The notes beneath the pieces were generated by a model. It did not search any database, was not told where the DNA came from, and saw nothing but the letters and a program-made list of their open reading frames with translations. Below, in pieces: positions 1 through 8,191 of a DNA stretch of 64,000 nt; the first letter of the stretch is position 1, and each line of letters begins with the position of its first letter. This DNA comes from Haloprofundus marisrubri (GTDB lineage Archaea; Halobacteriota; Halobacteria; Halobacteriales; Haloferacaceae), in NCBI RefSeq assembly GCF_001469955.1, contig NZ_LOPU01000018.1, forward strand, positions 560,001-624,000, read 5' to 3'. The translations under genes were made by a program, and so were the position numbers.

Positions 1-2
1 GC

Positions 3-311
3 GCGAACAACCCCGAGCAGTCGGGTGCCGTCGCGGCGCTCGGTCCGGACGCCGTCGCCGTCGAACCGCCGGAACTCATCGGTGGCGACGTCTCGGTCAG
101 CAGTGCCGACCCGGACATCGTCCGCGACGCCGTCGATGCAGTGACGGCCGTAGACGATAGCGTCGACCTGTTCTGCGGCGCAGGCGTCTCGACCGGTGAC
201 GACGTGACCGCCGCCGCCGACTTGGGCGCGAAGGGAATTCTCCTCGCCAGTGGCGTCGCCAAAGCCGACGACCCGCGGGCGGCGCTCGAAGACCTCGTCT
301 CGAACCTGTAG
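3..311 (+). CDS. tpiA: Triosephosphate isomerase, C-terminal part (gene starts before the window)
   Basis: Only the last 102 codons are present; the reading frame begins at base 3. The enzyme interconverts dihydroxyacetone phosphate and glyceraldehyde 3-phosphate in the cytoplasm. The visible part has [10 protein letters not shown], the phosphate-binding loop [12 protein letters not shown] and the last barrel strand [14 protein letters not shown], in the order and spacing of short archaeal TIMs. The catalytic Lys, His and Glu would lie mostly in the missing part. The gene is convergent with the HerA-type ATPase downstream, with about 100 bases between the stop codons. Confidence 0.9.
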   Translation, partial: ANNPEQSGAVAALGPDAVAVEPPELIGGDVSVSSADPDIVRDAVDAVTAVDDSVDLFCGAGVSTGDDVTAAADLGAKGILLASGVAKADDPRAALEDLVSNL

Positions 312-408
312 GACTCGCCTAGCCGGTCGGCTGGCGTCGATAAGGTGTGATTACTGCGGACGACGCGGTCCGGGCGTGGCGCTGCGGGTGCGCGGTGCGG
401 ACTGACCG

Positions 409-2481
409 TTACTCGATTATCTCTGCGTCGTCGCTCGGCGTCACTTGGTCGTCGTCCGTCGTCGACGTCGACTCTGGAGTCTGTTGTGCCTCGTCTTCTG
501 ACTCCGTCGCTACGTCGGTGGCTTCTGTTTTGGCCTCCGTAGACTCGGCGCTGTCTTCGACGAGTTCCACACCATCGTCGTGTTCGTCCGACTCCTCGTC
601 TCCGTCGACCGCGTCGTCGGCTCCAGTCTGGGTCCCGGCATCTGCGTCGGCCTCCGAGTCCGCGACCGTTTCTGTGGCTGCGTCGCTGTTCACGGCGTCG
701 AGCGATTCCGTGGTCTCGCTGGACGACTCCGACTGTTCTGCGACGGCCCCCTCGTTCGGTCCGGTAGGGTCCACAGTAAGGTCCGAGAACGACGATTCGA
801 CGGCGGCGACGGTGGCGGCGAACTCGCCCTCTGCGAGTCTGTCGGCGTACTCGTCGCGGACGAGTTCCGGCAGCGTGTATCGGTATCGTCCGCGGTCGAC
901 GTGTTCGATAAAGCCCGCCTGTCGGAGCGCGCGGTTTCGCCCGTAGGCGAGTTGTTGGTCGCCGGAGTGACCCGCGCCGACGTGTGCGTCGACGGGCGTG
1001 CTGAGGTCTTTCGCTCGGTAGTACGCGAGCATCTCGCAGGTCACGTCGTCCAGCGAGTCGACGACCGACCGGAGTTCGTCGACGATAGCCCGCCGCGAAT
1101 CGCTCCCACTCGACGACTCGGCGTCACGGGGACTGTCAGCCGTCGACGTCGAAGTGGTTGCCGACCCGTCACCGTTCGTCGACGTTTCGGCTTTCGAGTT
1201 CGGTTCGGCACTGGCGACCAGTTCGGCTTCGACCGGTCCGACCATCGCGGGCATTCCGCCGGGGTCGTCCTGTTCGTGGCGTTCGTCGTAGTCGTCGTAC
1301 TCGTCGCGTTCGTCGTATTGGTCCCGCTGGCCCCCCTCGGCAGGACCGTCTCTCTCGTACTCGCCGAGTGCTGCCTGCGCGTGTCCGGGCCGGGCGAGGT
1401 TCCGGCCCTCGCCGCCGCGGTACGGGGCCTCCGCCTTCTGCAACAGCGCCTGCGCGAACTGGTCGGCCATCCGGCTCAGGTCCTGTGCCTCTTCGAGTTC
1501 TCGCTTGAGTCGCCGAATCTCGGCGTCCTTCGTGTCGAGTTCCTGTTTGAGGTCGGCGATAGTGCTCTCTCTGCGGGCTTGCTCGTCGGAGATGTCGCGC
1601 AGGTCGGAGACGAGGTCACCGCTGACGGACTTGAGTTCCGGACGCTCGAAGTCGTCGAGGCCGGGTGTCGCCCCCGCGTCGAACGTCTGTTTGCGGCGGA
1701 ACTGGACTCTGCGCAGGGTCTCGCTCCAATCTGTCATCATGAACGCCTCGCCGTCGTTCATGCTCTCGATGGCGTCGGCGTACTCCTTGCCGAGTATTCG
1801 TCCGACGACTTTCGTGTCGTTTCCCCACGTGAGGCGGTGCCACACTAGCCAGTCGCACTGGGTGATGTAGTCCTTTTTCACGTCGGCGGGGCGCTGACTG
1901 ATGCCGACGATTCCCAGTCCGTGTTTCCGTCCGCGCTTGCCGATTTTGATGAGCATCTTGCCCGCTTCGCCCATGCCTCCCTTCTCGGGGATGTACTCGT
2001 GGCACTCCTCGATAAGCATCAAAAAGGGCTTCTTCAGCTTCTTTTCCTTCGCAAACAGCTGTCGCGCCGTCTGTAACACCATCTCGTCGGCGTCGGCCTC
2101 GTCGAGATACCCCGACACGTCGAGGATGATGGGGACGTTCTGTTCGAGCGCCAGCGTTGCGATTTTCTCGGCGTGTTCGGGGCTGACGACGATGTCGCAC
2201 TCCTCGTCGGCACCGGCGTGGAGGATTTCGTACTCCTCTTTCAAGCCGTAGTACTCGCCGTCGGTGTCGACGATGAGTACCGGAAACTGCGAGTCGAGCA
2301 GTTTCTCGATGACGACGCTCGCGGTGTTCGACTTCCCCGACCCCGATTTGCCCGTGATGAAGCCGCGACCGGTGAGGATTTCGACCGCCGGCAGGCGGAC
2401 GGTCGTTCCCGGTTCGGCGTCGTCGGTCCCGCCCGGTCCGTCGCTCACATCGGCGACGGTGATGGTTTCTACGTCCGTCAT
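409..2481 (-). CDS. HerA-type ATPase (DUF87) with C-terminal winged helix and acidic tail
   Basis: Predicted DNA-translocating ATPase of the HerA/FtsK superfamily, 690 residues. It shows Walker A GKSGSGKSN (about residues 44-52), DTDGEYY (near 75), Walker B LMLIEECHEY (near 155) and the arginine-containing ISQRPADVKK. A predicted coiled coil follows (about 300-350, heptads such as LKQELDTKDAEIRRLKREL), then a winged-helix-like segment (about 470-560) and a long Glu/Asp/Ser/Thr-rich tail. HerA proteins normally act with the nuclease NurA in end resection; no NurA-like gene is visible nearby. ATG at 2481 was chosen over upstream GTG 2547 and ATG 2499 because a TATA-like box lies about 30 bases before it. 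It lies just downstream of dinB, same strand, which suggests a DNA repair context. Confidence 0.85.
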   Translation of the reverse strand: MTDVETITVADVSDGPGGTDDAEPGTTVRLPAVEILTGRGFITGKSGSGKSNTASVVIEKLLDSQFPVLIVDTDGEYYGLKEEYEILHAGADEECDIVVSPEHAEKIATLALEQNVPIILDVSGYLDEADADEMVLQTARQLFAKEKKLKKPFLMLIEECHEYIPEKGGMGEAGKMLIKIGKRGRKHGLGIVGISQRPADVKKDYITQCDWLVWHRLTWGNDTKVVGRILGKEYADAIESMNDGEAFMMTDWSETLRRVQFRRKQTFDAGATPGLDDFERPELKSVSGDLVSDLRDISDEQARRESTIADLKQELDTKDAEIRRLKRELEEAQDLSRMADQFAQALLQKAEAPYRGGEGRNLARPGHAQAALGEYERDGPAEGGQRDQYDERDEYDDYDERHEQDDPGGMPAMVGPVEAELVASAEPNSKAETSTNGDGSATTSTSTADSPRDAESSSGSDSRRAIVDELRSVVDSLDDVTCEMLAYYRAKDLSTPVDAHVGAGHSGDQQLAYGRNRALRQAGFIEHVDRGRYRYTLPELVRDEYADRLAEGEFAATVAAVESSFSDLTVDPTGPNEGAVAEQSESSSETTESLDAVNSDAATETVADSEADADAGTQTGADDAVDGDEESDEHDDGVELVEDSAESTEAKTEATDVATESEDEAQQTPESTSTTDDDQVTPSDDAEIIE

Positions 2482-2512
2482 GTTGGTCGTTGGTGGCATC
2501 TCAGAGGCGGAG

Positions 2513-2520
2513 ACTATAGT
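2513..2520 (-). promoter_or_regulatory. TATA-like box of the HerA-type gene
   Basis: ACTATAGT, itself palindromic, lies 32-39 bases before ATG 2481 inside the 3' spacer after dinB. It implies that the ATPase gene can be transcribed separately from dinB with a very short leader. Confidence 0.5.
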
Positions 2521-2562
2521 TCCTGCGCCAGCGCTACTGAAAACCACCCGCGTGCCCGGGGG

Positions 2563-4011
2563 TCAGTCGAACTCGCCGAGCGACGACTGCCCGGCGCGCC
2601 CGCCGCTAGACGACGCGTTCTCGGTTCTCGACTCGCCGTCGCTCTCGTCTTCGTTCGCTGTAAGCCACTCGGTCAGCGGTCCTTCGCTGTCGTTTTTGTC
2701 GATTCTGTCGCTTCCGCCGGTGCTGTCTGATTTACCAGCGTCACTGCTGTCGTCGCCGCGGTCACTTCCGGACGCCGACGTAGCGGCGCTCTCCCATCCG
2801 TCGAGACTCGCTTGGTCGCCTTCGGCGAAGTCGAGATTCGAGACGCGGACGCCGAGTTTCCGGACCCGACTGTCGCCGAACTCCGTCAGGAGTTCGAGTG
2901 CTATGGATTCGACGAGTTCGGGGTCGTCGACGGGTCCCGGAAGCGACTTCGCGCGGGTGTTCACGTCGAACGGCGGTTGGACGACTTTGATGCCGATAGT
3001 GCGGTACAGCGCCCCGCGACTCTGTGCGCGTTCGGCCACGTCCGCCGCCAGTGCGCGTACTTTCTCGCGCATCGCCCCGCGTTCGGCGGTGGGTTCGGTG
3101 AACGCCGACTCCCGCGAGAGGCTCTTCGGCAGTCCCGTCGGTGTCACCGTCCTGTCGTCGTCGCCGCGGGCGCGGCGGTACAGTTCGCGGCCGCGTTCGC
3201 CGAACGTCTCGCCGAGTACGCGCGAGTCCGCCGCCGCGAGGTCGCCGGCGGTGTCGATTTCCATCTCGCGGAGTTCGCGGGCGGTGACGGGGCCGACGCC
3301 GTGGAGTTCTTCGATGTCCAGCGGGTCGAGAAACGCCTGTACTTCTTCGGGGCGGACGACGACGAGGCCGTTCGGTTTGTCGTAGTCGCTGGCGACTTTG
3401 GCGACGCTCATGTTCGGGCCGACGCCGACGCTCGCGGTGACGCCGACTTCCCGGTCGATACGCTGTTTGACGTGGCGAGCGTAGCCTTCGGCGAGGGTTC
3501 GTTTCTCGTCGGCGTCGTCGCCATCGGCGGTGTCGTCTCCGCCGCCGACGGTCTGCCACGCAGTTCGTTCGGTCACGTCGAGATACGCCTCGTCGATGCT
3601 CACCTCGCGGACGACGCCGGCGCAGTCGTGGAGAATCTCTTTGACCTGCGCGCTCACTTCCTTGTAAAACTCCATATCCACCGGGCGGTAGTAGCCGACC
3701 GCGGGGATTTCGGGGTCAGTCGGAGTACCGTCGCTGTCGAGTTCGGCGTCTTCGGCGCGCGGAAGCGCGTCGAGTGCACCGGAGATTGGTTGGGCGCTGT
3801 CGACGCCGTACGCTCGCGCTTCGTAACTCGCGGTGGCGACGGCACCGTGGCCCTCACCGGGTTCGTACCCCATCCCGACGACGACGGGCTTCCCCGCCAG
3901 TTCGGGCTCTTTGAGGCGCTCACAGGACGCGTAGAAGCAGTCCATGTCGACGTGGAGGACGATACGCTCCTCGGCGTCGCCTCTCGCACCGGGGAGCGTC
4001 TCACCGCTCAT
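2563..4011 (-). CDS. dinB: DNA polymerase IV (Y-family translesion polymerase) with PCNA-binding tail
   Basis: Error-prone lesion-bypass polymerase. The N-terminus has VDMDCFYASCE, with the metal-binding Asp residues and Tyr at the position of the sugar steric gate; SIDEAYLDV carries the second acidic pair. A helix-hairpin-helix segment (ELHGVGPVTARELREM) lies near residue 250 and the little-finger domain follows. After about residue 400 there is an Asp/Ser/Gly-rich linker absent from short DinB proteins, and the protein ends with QSSLGEFD, a PIP-box (QxxLxxF) that would dock onto the PCNA clamp. Length 482 versus roughly 350-420 in most relatives is explained by the linker. Confidence 0.95.
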   Translation of the reverse strand: MSGETLPGARGDAEERIVLHVDMDCFYASCERLKEPELAGKPVVVGMGYEPGEGHGAVATASYEARAYGVDSAQPISGALDALPRAEDAELDSDGTPTDPEIPAVGYYRPVDMEFYKEVSAQVKEILHDCAGVVREVSIDEAYLDVTERTAWQTVGGGDDTADGDDADEKRTLAEGYARHVKQRIDREVGVTASVGVGPNMSVAKVASDYDKPNGLVVVRPEEVQAFLDPLDIEELHGVGPVTARELREMEIDTAGDLAAADSRVLGETFGERGRELYRRARGDDDRTVTPTGLPKSLSRESAFTEPTAERGAMREKVRALAADVAERAQSRGALYRTIGIKVVQPPFDVNTRAKSLPGPVDDPELVESIALELLTEFGDSRVRKLGVRVSNLDFAEGDQASLDGWESAATSASGSDRGDDSSDAGKSDSTGGSDRIDKNDSEGPLTEWLTANEDESDGESRTENASSSGGRAGQSSLGEFD

Positions 4012-4112
4012 TGCTCCGGAGTTGGCGGCGGGGTGTTCTTAGTGTTTCCCAACCGGAGTGAAACTGATTCGAGGTCCGAACGTTCATATCAGTGTGCGAA
4101 CCAACGGAGCGT

Positions 4113-4427
4113 ATGGCTGGCGATTGGGTGACTGGAACGACGCTGCTCGTCGCCGGTATCCTCGTCGTCTGGGTGGGCTACCACATCGTCTTCGGCGACG
4201 GTGCCGACTACTTTCGAGACGTTCGCTCTCGACGGACCACCGAAGGCAACCGCGTCGCGCGCCTCGCCGGGGGGTTCGCGTTCTTCGTCGGCGTCGTGAC
4301 GCTAGTGTACGGCGTCATCGCGGCGACGAGTGGGTTGAATACGGTACTGTGGGTCGGCTACGCGGCGACGGTGCTCGTCGGGTCCGTCGCTGTCGCCGTT
4401 CTCGCGGGAATCGGTGGACAGTACTGA
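4113..4427 (+). CDS. Small membrane protein, three predicted helices
   Basis: 104 residues, no recognised family. Three hydrophobic stretches are clear: TLLVAGILVVWVGYHIVF, FAFFVGVVTLVYGVIAA and TVLWVGYAATVLVGSVAVAVL. ATG 4113 (MAGDWVTG) is preferred over upstream GTG/ATG starts because it places the first helix directly after the start. The gene is divergent from dinB. Function unknown; codon use matches its neighbours. Confidence 0.65.
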   Translation: MAGDWVTGTTLLVAGILVVWVGYHIVFGDGADYFRDVRSRRTTEGNRVARLAGGFAFFVGVVTLVYGVIAATSGLNTVLWVGYAATVLVGSVAVAVLAGIGGQY

Positions 4428-4512
4428 CCGCTCGGATGTTCCCGCAGCGGTCAGTCGCCGCGTGAGTGGGCACGCCACGCCAATGAGCGTCGGGTTGAGC
4501 AGTCGTCAGTCG

Positions 4513-4941
4513 TCACTTCAGTCGCTCTTGGAGAAACGACGGGTGGGCGGCGGTGACGCCGTCGATACTCAGGATCTCGTCGCTGATGACGTCGCCGAGC
4601 GACCCGCCGTCTTTCGCGCGCACCTCGGCCATCAGCATGTGGTCGCCAGACGAGGTGTACAGCGCCTCGACGGCGTCGAGTTCCTTCATCGCGCGCGTCG
4701 CTTCGACGTAGCGTTCGCTCTCGACGTCGACACCGACGAGTGCGATGGACTGTCCCGACAGCTTCTTCGGGTCGACGTCGGCGGAGTAGCCGACGATGAC
4801 GCCGCTGTCCTCCAGTTTTCGGATGTACTTTCGCACCGTCGGCTTCGACACCCCCGCTCGGTCGGCGATATCGGCGTAGGAGGCTTGCGCATCCTGTTCT
4901 AAAACGGCGAGGATGCGGTCCTCCGTAGATGTGGCTCCCAT
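4513..4941 (-). CDS. Lrp/AsnC family transcriptional regulator
   Basis: 142 residues. An N-terminal winged helix (ILAVLEQDAQASYADIADRAGVSKPTVRKYIRKLEDSGVI) is followed by a RAM ligand-binding domain (ALVGVDVESERYVEATRAMKEL to the C-terminus). Members bind amino acids or related metabolites and assemble as dimers to octamers. It lies 147 bases downstream of porB on the same strand but has its own promoter box (4965-4972) exactly one TATA distance before the ATG. The position next to porAB makes central carbon or amino acid control a plausible role; that is inference. Confidence 0.9.
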   Translation of the reverse strand: MGATSTEDRILAVLEQDAQASYADIADRAGVSKPTVRKYIRKLEDSGVIVGYSADVDPKKLSGQSIALVGVDVESERYVEATRAMKELDAVEALYTSSGDHMLMAEVRAKDGGSLGDVISDEILSIDGVTAAHPSFLQERLK

Positions 4942-4964
4942 GTGCGTTTCTTTCGGTTCCCGGC

Positions 4965-4972
4965 AAAAATAT
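4965..4972 (-). promoter_or_regulatory. TATA-like box of the Lrp gene
   Basis: Read on the minus strand as ATATTTTT, centred about 27 bases before ATG 4941, so the transcript is expected to be leaderless. Confidence 0.55.
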
Positions 4973-5088
4973 GTTGCGAACGCGTAATCTGTTCTTCGTG
5001 ATGTGAAATCCCGGTCGAGAGCGGCGTCGCTGGCGGTGCAGCGTCGAAAGAAAAGCCGCGAATCACGCGACGGTGTCGCGCGAGTCGC

Positions 5089-6027
5089 TTACTTGTGTTT
5101 GTCGAGGAAGTTGTCGTAGGAGCGCTCCCACTCGTAGCTGTCGTCGAAGTAGCGCTCTGCCAGCGGTTCCTCCGGCATTTCGCCGATGTTCCGCTTTTCC
5201 TGCTGGTAGGACGGACGGTCGCTGTCGACGTAGTAGCGACCGGTGAGTACTTCACCCTCGTGGAGGGCGTCCTCGGTTTCGTGCATCATCTCCGCCGCCT
5301 CGCGGCGGTCGGTGTTGTCGAAGTCGTAGTCGTCGGAGTCCTGGATGTCGATGTACGGGACGTACTGACGTGCGTCCTTGTTCCAGGTCGGACACTGCGT
5401 GAGGAAGTCGACGTGCGAGAAGCCGTCGTGTTCCATCGCCTCGACGATGATGTCTTTCGCCTGATTCGGGTTGACCGCGGCGGTGCGCGCGATGTACGAC
5501 GCACCCGAGTTCAAAGACATCGACAGCGGCCGAAGCGGCTGCTTGGCGCTGCCGTGCGGCTGGGTCTTCGATTTGTGACCTTTCGGGCTCGTCGGCGAGG
5601 TCTGGCCTTTCGTGAGGCCGAAAATCTCGTTGTTGAACACGATGTAGGTCATGTTGTGGTTCTCGCGGGCGGTGTGCATGAAGTGGTTCCCGCCGATACC
5701 GTAGCCGTCACCGTCGCCACCGGCGGCGACGACTTCGACGCCGGGGTTGGCGAGCTTCGCCGCGCGAGCGACCGGCAGCGAGCGGCCGTGGATGGTGTGG
5801 AAGCCGTAGCTCTCGAAGTAGCTGTTGAGCTTCCCCGAGCAGCCGATACCCGTGACGAGAAGCATCTCGTCGGGCGACTTGCCGAGTTCCGCGGCCGCGC
5901 CCTTCAGCGCCTTGAGGACGCCGAAGTCGCCACAGCCGGGACACCACGTCGCCTGCGGTTCGAGACCGGGCGTGTAGTCGTTGCGGTCGATTTCTTTGCC
6001 TTCACCGATTGCACTGAATGCACTCAT
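5089..6027 (-). CDS. porB: 2-oxoacid (probably pyruvate):ferredoxin oxidoreductase, beta subunit
   Basis: 312 residues. This subunit binds thiamine diphosphate and an iron-sulphur cluster: WCPGCGDFGVLKAL near residue 28, GIGCSGKLNSYF, and the TPP/Mg motif GGDGDGYGIGGNHF near 100, then NNEIFGLTKGQTSPTSP. With PorA it oxidises a 2-oxoacid and CoA to acyl-CoA and CO2 with reduction of ferredoxin. Haloarchaea carry a pyruvate and a 2-oxoglutarate form; the lengths (312 and 633) fit my recollection of the pyruvate enzyme, but the substrate is not proven by sequence. The start codon lies 2 bases after the porA stop, so the two are co-transcribed. Confidence 0.85.
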   Translation of the reverse strand: MSAFSAIGEGKEIDRNDYTPGLEPQATWCPGCGDFGVLKALKGAAAELGKSPDEMLLVTGIGCSGKLNSYFESYGFHTIHGRSLPVARAAKLANPGVEVVAAGGDGDGYGIGGNHFMHTARENHNMTYIVFNNEIFGLTKGQTSPTSPKGHKSKTQPHGSAKQPLRPLSMSLNSGASYIARTAAVNPNQAKDIIVEAMEHDGFSHVDFLTQCPTWNKDARQYVPYIDIQDSDDYDFDNTDRREAAEMMHETEDALHEGEVLTGRYYVDSDRPSYQQEKRNIGEMPEEPLAERYFDDSYEWERSYDNFLDKHK

Positions 6028-6029
6028 GA

Positions 6030-7931
6030 TTAGTCACCCGCTGCTGGGACGAACTTGGTTCGCGTGTGAGGATGTTCGTCGTCCTCGACGATGTTCACCT
6101 CGAAGCCCTCGACGATGTCTTCGGGCTCGAAGGGGTTTCCGTTGTACTTCAGGAGGCTCGAGAGCTTCTCTCCGTACTGGCCGACTTCCTTCTGGGTCAG
6201 CCCGCGGAACTGCGCGGAGGCGTTCATCTCGACGACGAGCACCTCGTCGACGCTCTCGATGAACTCCGTCACCTGGTCGACCGGATACGGTGCCATCTCG
6301 CTGACGCCGAGCATCTTCACCGAGTGGCCGTCGTCGTTGAGACGCTCGACGGCTTCCTCGACGGTGCCCTGCGAGCTACCGAAGGTGAGGAAGCCGTACT
6401 GGGCGTCCTCGTCGCCGACTTCGGTGTTGTTGACGCCGTCGCCGTCGAGTTCCTCGCGGATGGCTTCGAGTTTGCGCATCCGCTTGTCCATCTGGAACAC
6501 GCGGTTTTCGGGGTCTTCGCTGATGTGGCCTTCGGGCATGTGCTCGTTACCGGTGGCGAGGAAGCGACCGCCTTTCTGGCCGGGAATCGACCGCGGCGCG
6601 ACGCCGTTGTCCTCGGGCGTGTCGTAGCGGAACCGCGAGAACTTGCCGGACTCGTCGTGCGGCGCGTCCTCGATTTCGGCTTCCGTCAGGGTCGAACCCA
6701 AAGACGGGTTCGGCTCCTCGTCGAAGTGGCTCGCCGGTACGTTCACGAGTTCGCCGCCGAGTTTCTGGTCGTAGAGCACGATGCTTGGAATCTGGTACTC
6801 GTAGGCGATTTTGAACGCTTTCCGCGTCTGCGTGTACGCCTCGGCGACGGTACCGGGCGCGAAGACGATGCGGTGCGAGTCGCCCTGCGAAGTGTACAGG
6901 ACGTGTTCGAGGTCGCCCTGTTCGGGCTTGGTCGGCATCCCGGTCGAGGGACCGGCGCGCATCGCCTCGATGAGGACGACGGGCGTCTCGGTCATCTCCG
7001 CGAGGCCGAGCGGTTCCGACATCAGCGCGAAGCCACCGCCGGACGACCCGGACATGGCTTTGACGCCGGCGTGACTCGCGCCGAGTGCGAGCGCCGCCGC
7101 CGCGATTTCGTCTTCGACCTGCTCGGAGATACCGCCGAGTTCGGGCAGGTTCTGCGACATGATGGTGAACACCTCGGTCCACGGCGTCATCGGGTAGCCC
7201 GCGATGAAGCGGCAGCCTTCGTCGATGGAGCCGTAGGCGATGGCGTCCGACCCGGACATGAGCACCTGCTCTTCGTCGTGTTCGCCCTCGGGAATCTTCA
7301 CGTCGTGGGCGTCGACGTCGTACTCCTCTTCGACCATGTCGTACGCCTCGTGAAGAATCTCGAGGTTCGGTTCGAGAATCTTCTCGGGCATCGCGTCGGT
7401 CATCAGTTCCTCGATCCACTCGAGTTCGATGCCCGCGAGCGCACAGGTCGCGCCGACGCCGGCGGTGTTGCGCATGACCTCGCGGCCGTGTTCGCGGGCC
7501 ATCGTGCGCAGGTCGAGGTCGTAGACGTGCCAGTCGTTCTCTTCGACGCGCTCGTCGAAGTCCTCGATTTCGGAGGCGTCGAGCAGGCCGGAGTCGTAGA
7601 TGATGACGCCGCCCTCGTGGAGTTCGTCGAGGTTCTCCGAGAGGGGTTTTATCTCCTCGTTGCCGTAGTAGGCGTTCTGCTGGGGGTTCCGCGCGAACGA
7701 GTCACCCAGCGCCAAGAGGAAGTTGTAGCCGTCCCCGCGGGACTTGACGGGGTCGGCGGAGGCCCGAATCTCGGTGTACGTGTGACCGCCACGAATCCGC
7801 GACGGGTAATGTCGATGCGTGAAAACGTTGAGGCCCGAGCGCATCAGGGCCTTTGCGAAGTTCTGGCTCGTCGAGGCGATCCCGTCCCCGGACCCCCCTG
7901 CGATTCGCCAGATAAGTTCGTCGTTAGTCAT
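6030..7931 (-). CDS. porA: 2-oxoacid (probably pyruvate):ferredoxin oxidoreductase, alpha subunit
   Basis: 633 residues, a fusion of the gamma (about 1-200, starting WRIAGGSGDGIASTSQNFAKAL) and alpha domains (about 220-600, GSDAIAYGSIDEGCRFIAGYPMTPWTE). It forms the CoA/substrate part of the heterodimeric archaeal enzyme that replaces pyruvate dehydrogenase in haloarchaea. SRIRGGHTYTEIRAS is the typical gamma-domain signature. A TATA-like box lies at 7983-7992 and a perfect GGCCCG-TAT-CGGGCC palindrome sits between it and the ATG, which may regulate the operon. porB follows immediately. Confidence 0.87.
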   Translation of the reverse strand: MTNDELIWRIAGGSGDGIASTSQNFAKALMRSGLNVFTHRHYPSRIRGGHTYTEIRASADPVKSRGDGYNFLLALGDSFARNPQQNAYYGNEEIKPLSENLDELHEGGVIIYDSGLLDASEIEDFDERVEENDWHVYDLDLRTMAREHGREVMRNTAGVGATCALAGIELEWIEELMTDAMPEKILEPNLEILHEAYDMVEEEYDVDAHDVKIPEGEHDEEQVLMSGSDAIAYGSIDEGCRFIAGYPMTPWTEVFTIMSQNLPELGGISEQVEDEIAAAALALGASHAGVKAMSGSSGGGFALMSEPLGLAEMTETPVVLIEAMRAGPSTGMPTKPEQGDLEHVLYTSQGDSHRIVFAPGTVAEAYTQTRKAFKIAYEYQIPSIVLYDQKLGGELVNVPASHFDEEPNPSLGSTLTEAEIEDAPHDESGKFSRFRYDTPEDNGVAPRSIPGQKGGRFLATGNEHMPEGHISEDPENRVFQMDKRMRKLEAIREELDGDGVNNTEVGDEDAQYGFLTFGSSQGTVEEAVERLNDDGHSVKMLGVSEMAPYPVDQVTEFIESVDEVLVVEMNASAQFRGLTQKEVGQYGEKLSSLLKYNGNPFEPEDIVEGFEVNIVEDDEHPHTRTKFVPAAGD

Positions 7932-7942
7932 ATTTGAGTCCT

Positions 7943-7957
7943 GGCCCGTATCGGGCC
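7943..7957. promoter_or_regulatory. Palindrome in the porA leader (operator candidate)
   Basis: GGCCCGTATCGGGCC, 6-bp perfect arms around TAT, starts 12 bases upstream of the porA ATG and lies downstream of its TATA-like box. A dimeric repressor bound here would block transcription start; a hairpin in the leader is the alternative. Confidence 0.45.
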
Positions 7958-8191
7958 GCCAGTGTGCGATTGTAGCCAGCGTCTAAGTAAAGTCTTTGCT
8001 ATAGGTTGTCATGGAATGATTATGAAGAATTGCAGAATCGCCCGTCGCTTGCCGGGTTTTGCGGTGATTTACAACTACGAACCGAGTTCTTCGTTTACAA
8101 ATGTATTCGTCGAACGGTCAAGTTAAATTTCTGTCTTCAGAGAACGAGTCTCTCTTTTAGGAGAAACCCGTGTGCAAAATGCCCGCGTGCG
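7958..8191. other. AT-rich gene-free region upstream of porA
   Basis: About 230 bases between aroC and the porA leader. It holds the porA promoter box (CTTTACTTAGAC read on the minus strand, 7981-7992). Further upstream the composition drops well below the local G+C level. Two copies of TTTACAA (8068-8074, 8094-8100) flank a weak inverted repeat ACGAA...TTCGT. No convincing reading frame was found on either strand. Confidence 0.4.

Noticed and set aside
6066-7937. A 623-codon open frame on the plus strand opposite porA
   Set aside because: It mirrors porA in antisense; its composition (His/Arg/Val/Phe-rich, no motifs) is what G+C-rich antisense frames give. porA has full family motifs.
8006-8191. 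A plus-strand frame beginning TTG 8006 in the AT-rich porA upstream region
   Set aside because: Third positions lack the local G+C bias and the frame simply runs on into antisense of aroC.
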